This document shows positions 62,829 to 64,000 of a DNA stretch of 64,000 bases, piece after piece. Each line of letters begins with the position of its first letter. Position 1 is the first letter of the stretch. The translations under genes and the position numbers were made by a program. The DNA is from Anderseniella sp963787895 (GTDB lineage Bacteria; Pseudomonadota; Alphaproteobacteria; Rhizobiales; Aestuariivirgaceae). The notes beneath the pieces were generated by a model. It was not told the DNA's origin. It made no database searches and saw only the letters and a list, made by a program, of their open reading frames with translations. The stretch is taken from NCBI GenBank assembly GCA_963787895.1, contig CAWBEX010000008.1, positions 690,902 through 754,901 on the forward strand, written 5' to 3'.

Positions 62829-63425
62829 ATGTCCGGTTCAGTTGCGTTAGCAGGTCGAGCACTTCATCTTGATCCCCAGCCAGATCCGCCGCGGAGTTCC
62901 AGATTTGTCACGCAGAGAGTTTCTGCGCCTTCTTCGACAAGAAACTTGACCAGCCAACGAGTGACCGCGCTGTGCCGGTTCGCTGCGAGGCTGTCGTCAC
63001 GGGCCGTCGGCGTTGTGAGCTTTGCTCCTTTTGGCGATACGAGAAGCTCTACGAGTTTTCAGCCCGTCCCGGTTGGGCGCATCGTTACTATGGCCGCTGC
63101 CCACGTCAGAGCGGTCAGGGATGGTCGTGTACCGGGTTGGGGTCGGACCTGCTTCCAGAAGCATCTGGACTATTGATCGCCAGTCCACGCGCCGCCGCGT
63201 GAATGACCCGGACCCTCCCCGGTTCCAGTCCGGCTCGGCTGGGTTGGCGCGAGCCGCTTCAAGCGATGGCTCTACGTTCTTACATGCCGTTGTCAGCGGC
63301 GGCTGCCAGCATGGTCGCCCCTTTACCTCCCATTGCCTGATGCGAGCGCCAGCCGCGAGCAGAGCCTGAACCGCCTTGCGCTTGTTGTTGTTGACAGCCT
63401 TGAGTAGCGCTGTGGAGCCTTGCAT
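62829..63425 (-). pseudogene. ankyrin-repeat gene fragments
   Basis: On the minus strand, pieces with ankyrin-like spacing occur in more than one frame: GSTALLKAVNNNKRKAVQAL then LAAGA near 63420-63340, DWRSIVQMLLEAG near 63170, and KLVELLVSPKGAK and WLVKFLVEEGAE near 63055-62935. No single frame spans them. It looks like a decayed ankyrin-repeat protein, convergent with the decayed cytochrome gene. Recognition rests on short segments, so confidence is low. Confidence 0.4.
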
Positions 63426-64000
63426 CCTTAGGTTGATCTATCGCTCCCTTGTCGGCGGCGTACGTGTCGTGCAGTGTCGACCACCCCTGCGCCGCCTGAT
63501 CCGAAGCCTGGTTTGCAGATATCTGTGCGAGCCTCTACTGAAGCTCCGTCGGAGGATCGGTCAGCGCCACGCCGATGCAGCCTTTTTCTGCGGCATCAGG
63601 AGATGAAGAGTTGCGCGTCGCTCGTTCGTCTCACTTCGGGTTACCGCGATGTCTGCCTTCAGTTGCGCGCACACAATCGGGTTCGCATCGCGGCCATAGT
63701 CGGCGGCAGGGCTTGTTGTTGGAAGTGCAAGTGCGACCGAACGGATGAGATTTGGCAGATGGGTTCTTGATGGTTTCCCACGGTGTGGTCATGTCGCGAT
63801 AGTGACACGGTACCGGCAAATATTCCATTCGGTTTCAGCGGCATGAGAAGATGTATTTCACAATCCAGTCGCCCTGCTTATGTGTTACGGGTCTGTCCCC
63901 AGTCGAGTTCGATCGAAGGGCGCAAGTTCAATATGGTTCGAGCGGCGTATCTGCTCGTTCGACGACCGCGCGATCGTCATGTTGTGCACAATCAGTAACC
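63426..64000. other. right end, no supported gene
   Basis: Only short open frames on both strands; none has a recognisable domain or a convincing ribosome site. The region continues the degraded stretch that begins near 61.3 kb. Confidence 0.5.

Overview
The window is a chromosomal segment of an alphaproteobacterium, most likely a marine or brackish member of the Hyphomicrobiales (Rhizobiales). The evidence is the gene order lptC-lptA-lptB-rpoN-hpf-ptsN, a DUF1150 protein, an NDUFA9-like protein, an IF-3 gene with no rpmI/rplT behind it, and a complete trimethylamine/TMAO module. The first gene is cut by the left edge. Coding density is high until about 57.2 kb.

1-13.6 kb, methylated amines: the end of mgsC, gmaS, then tmoX-tmoW-tmoV (TMAO importer), tmm (trimethylamine monooxygenase), a secreted DUF1194 protein, tdm (TMAO demethylase, opposite strand), a DMT transporter and folD. 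Together they can import or make TMAO, demethylate it with tetrahydrofolate as C1 acceptor, oxidise the C1 unit, and pass methylamine into the N-methylglutamate pathway. DMA monooxygenase and N-methylglutamate dehydrogenase are not in the window.

13.7-28.7 kb, housekeeping: DUF1150, ptsN, hpf, rpoN, lptB, lptA, lptC, rnd, a GATase, tRNA-Leu(CAG), an NDUFA9-like gene, a second DUF1194 gene, uppP, an FzlA-like GST, queG, an SDR, a cupin, an alpha/beta hydrolase, and infC with a probable AUU start.

28.9-42.0 kb, a catabolic operon: a molybdenum hydroxylase in two chains (FAD subunit; fused 2Fe-2S/Mo subunit), a 6-hydroxynicotinate-reductase-like Fe-S enzyme, a UPF0280 protein, an AA_synth protein, a Rieske oxygenase, a complete branched-chain-type ABC importer and a convergent creatininase-family amidohydrolase. 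This looks like uptake and breakdown of an N-heterocyclic compound that is not identified here.

42.2-52.1 kb, an alginate-like exopolysaccharide locus on the minus strand: an AlgI-type MBOAT acetyltransferase, an SGNH protein with a pseudopilin-like tail, a processive GT2 synthase, an Alg44-like membrane-fusion protein whose N-terminus looks like a degenerate receiver domain, a TolC-like lipoprotein, a 58-residue RTX-like mini-protein missed by normal length cut-offs, and a 548-residue RTX protein. I consider this the strongest candidate for an undescribed system.

52.3-55.5 kb: tungstate ABC importer tupBCA with a convergent regulator carrying an excisionase-type HTH and a binding-protein-like domain.

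55.6-64 kb, a PQQ-linked periplasmic oxidation locus: cytochrome c, a soluble PQQ sugar-dehydrogenase-like protein, a PQQ-system substrate-binding protein and a beta-propeller protein, followed by a PQQ alcohol dehydrogenase with two frameshifts, a badly decayed cytochrome c gene and probable ankyrin-repeat debris. The last 1.5 kb hold no intact gene that I can support.
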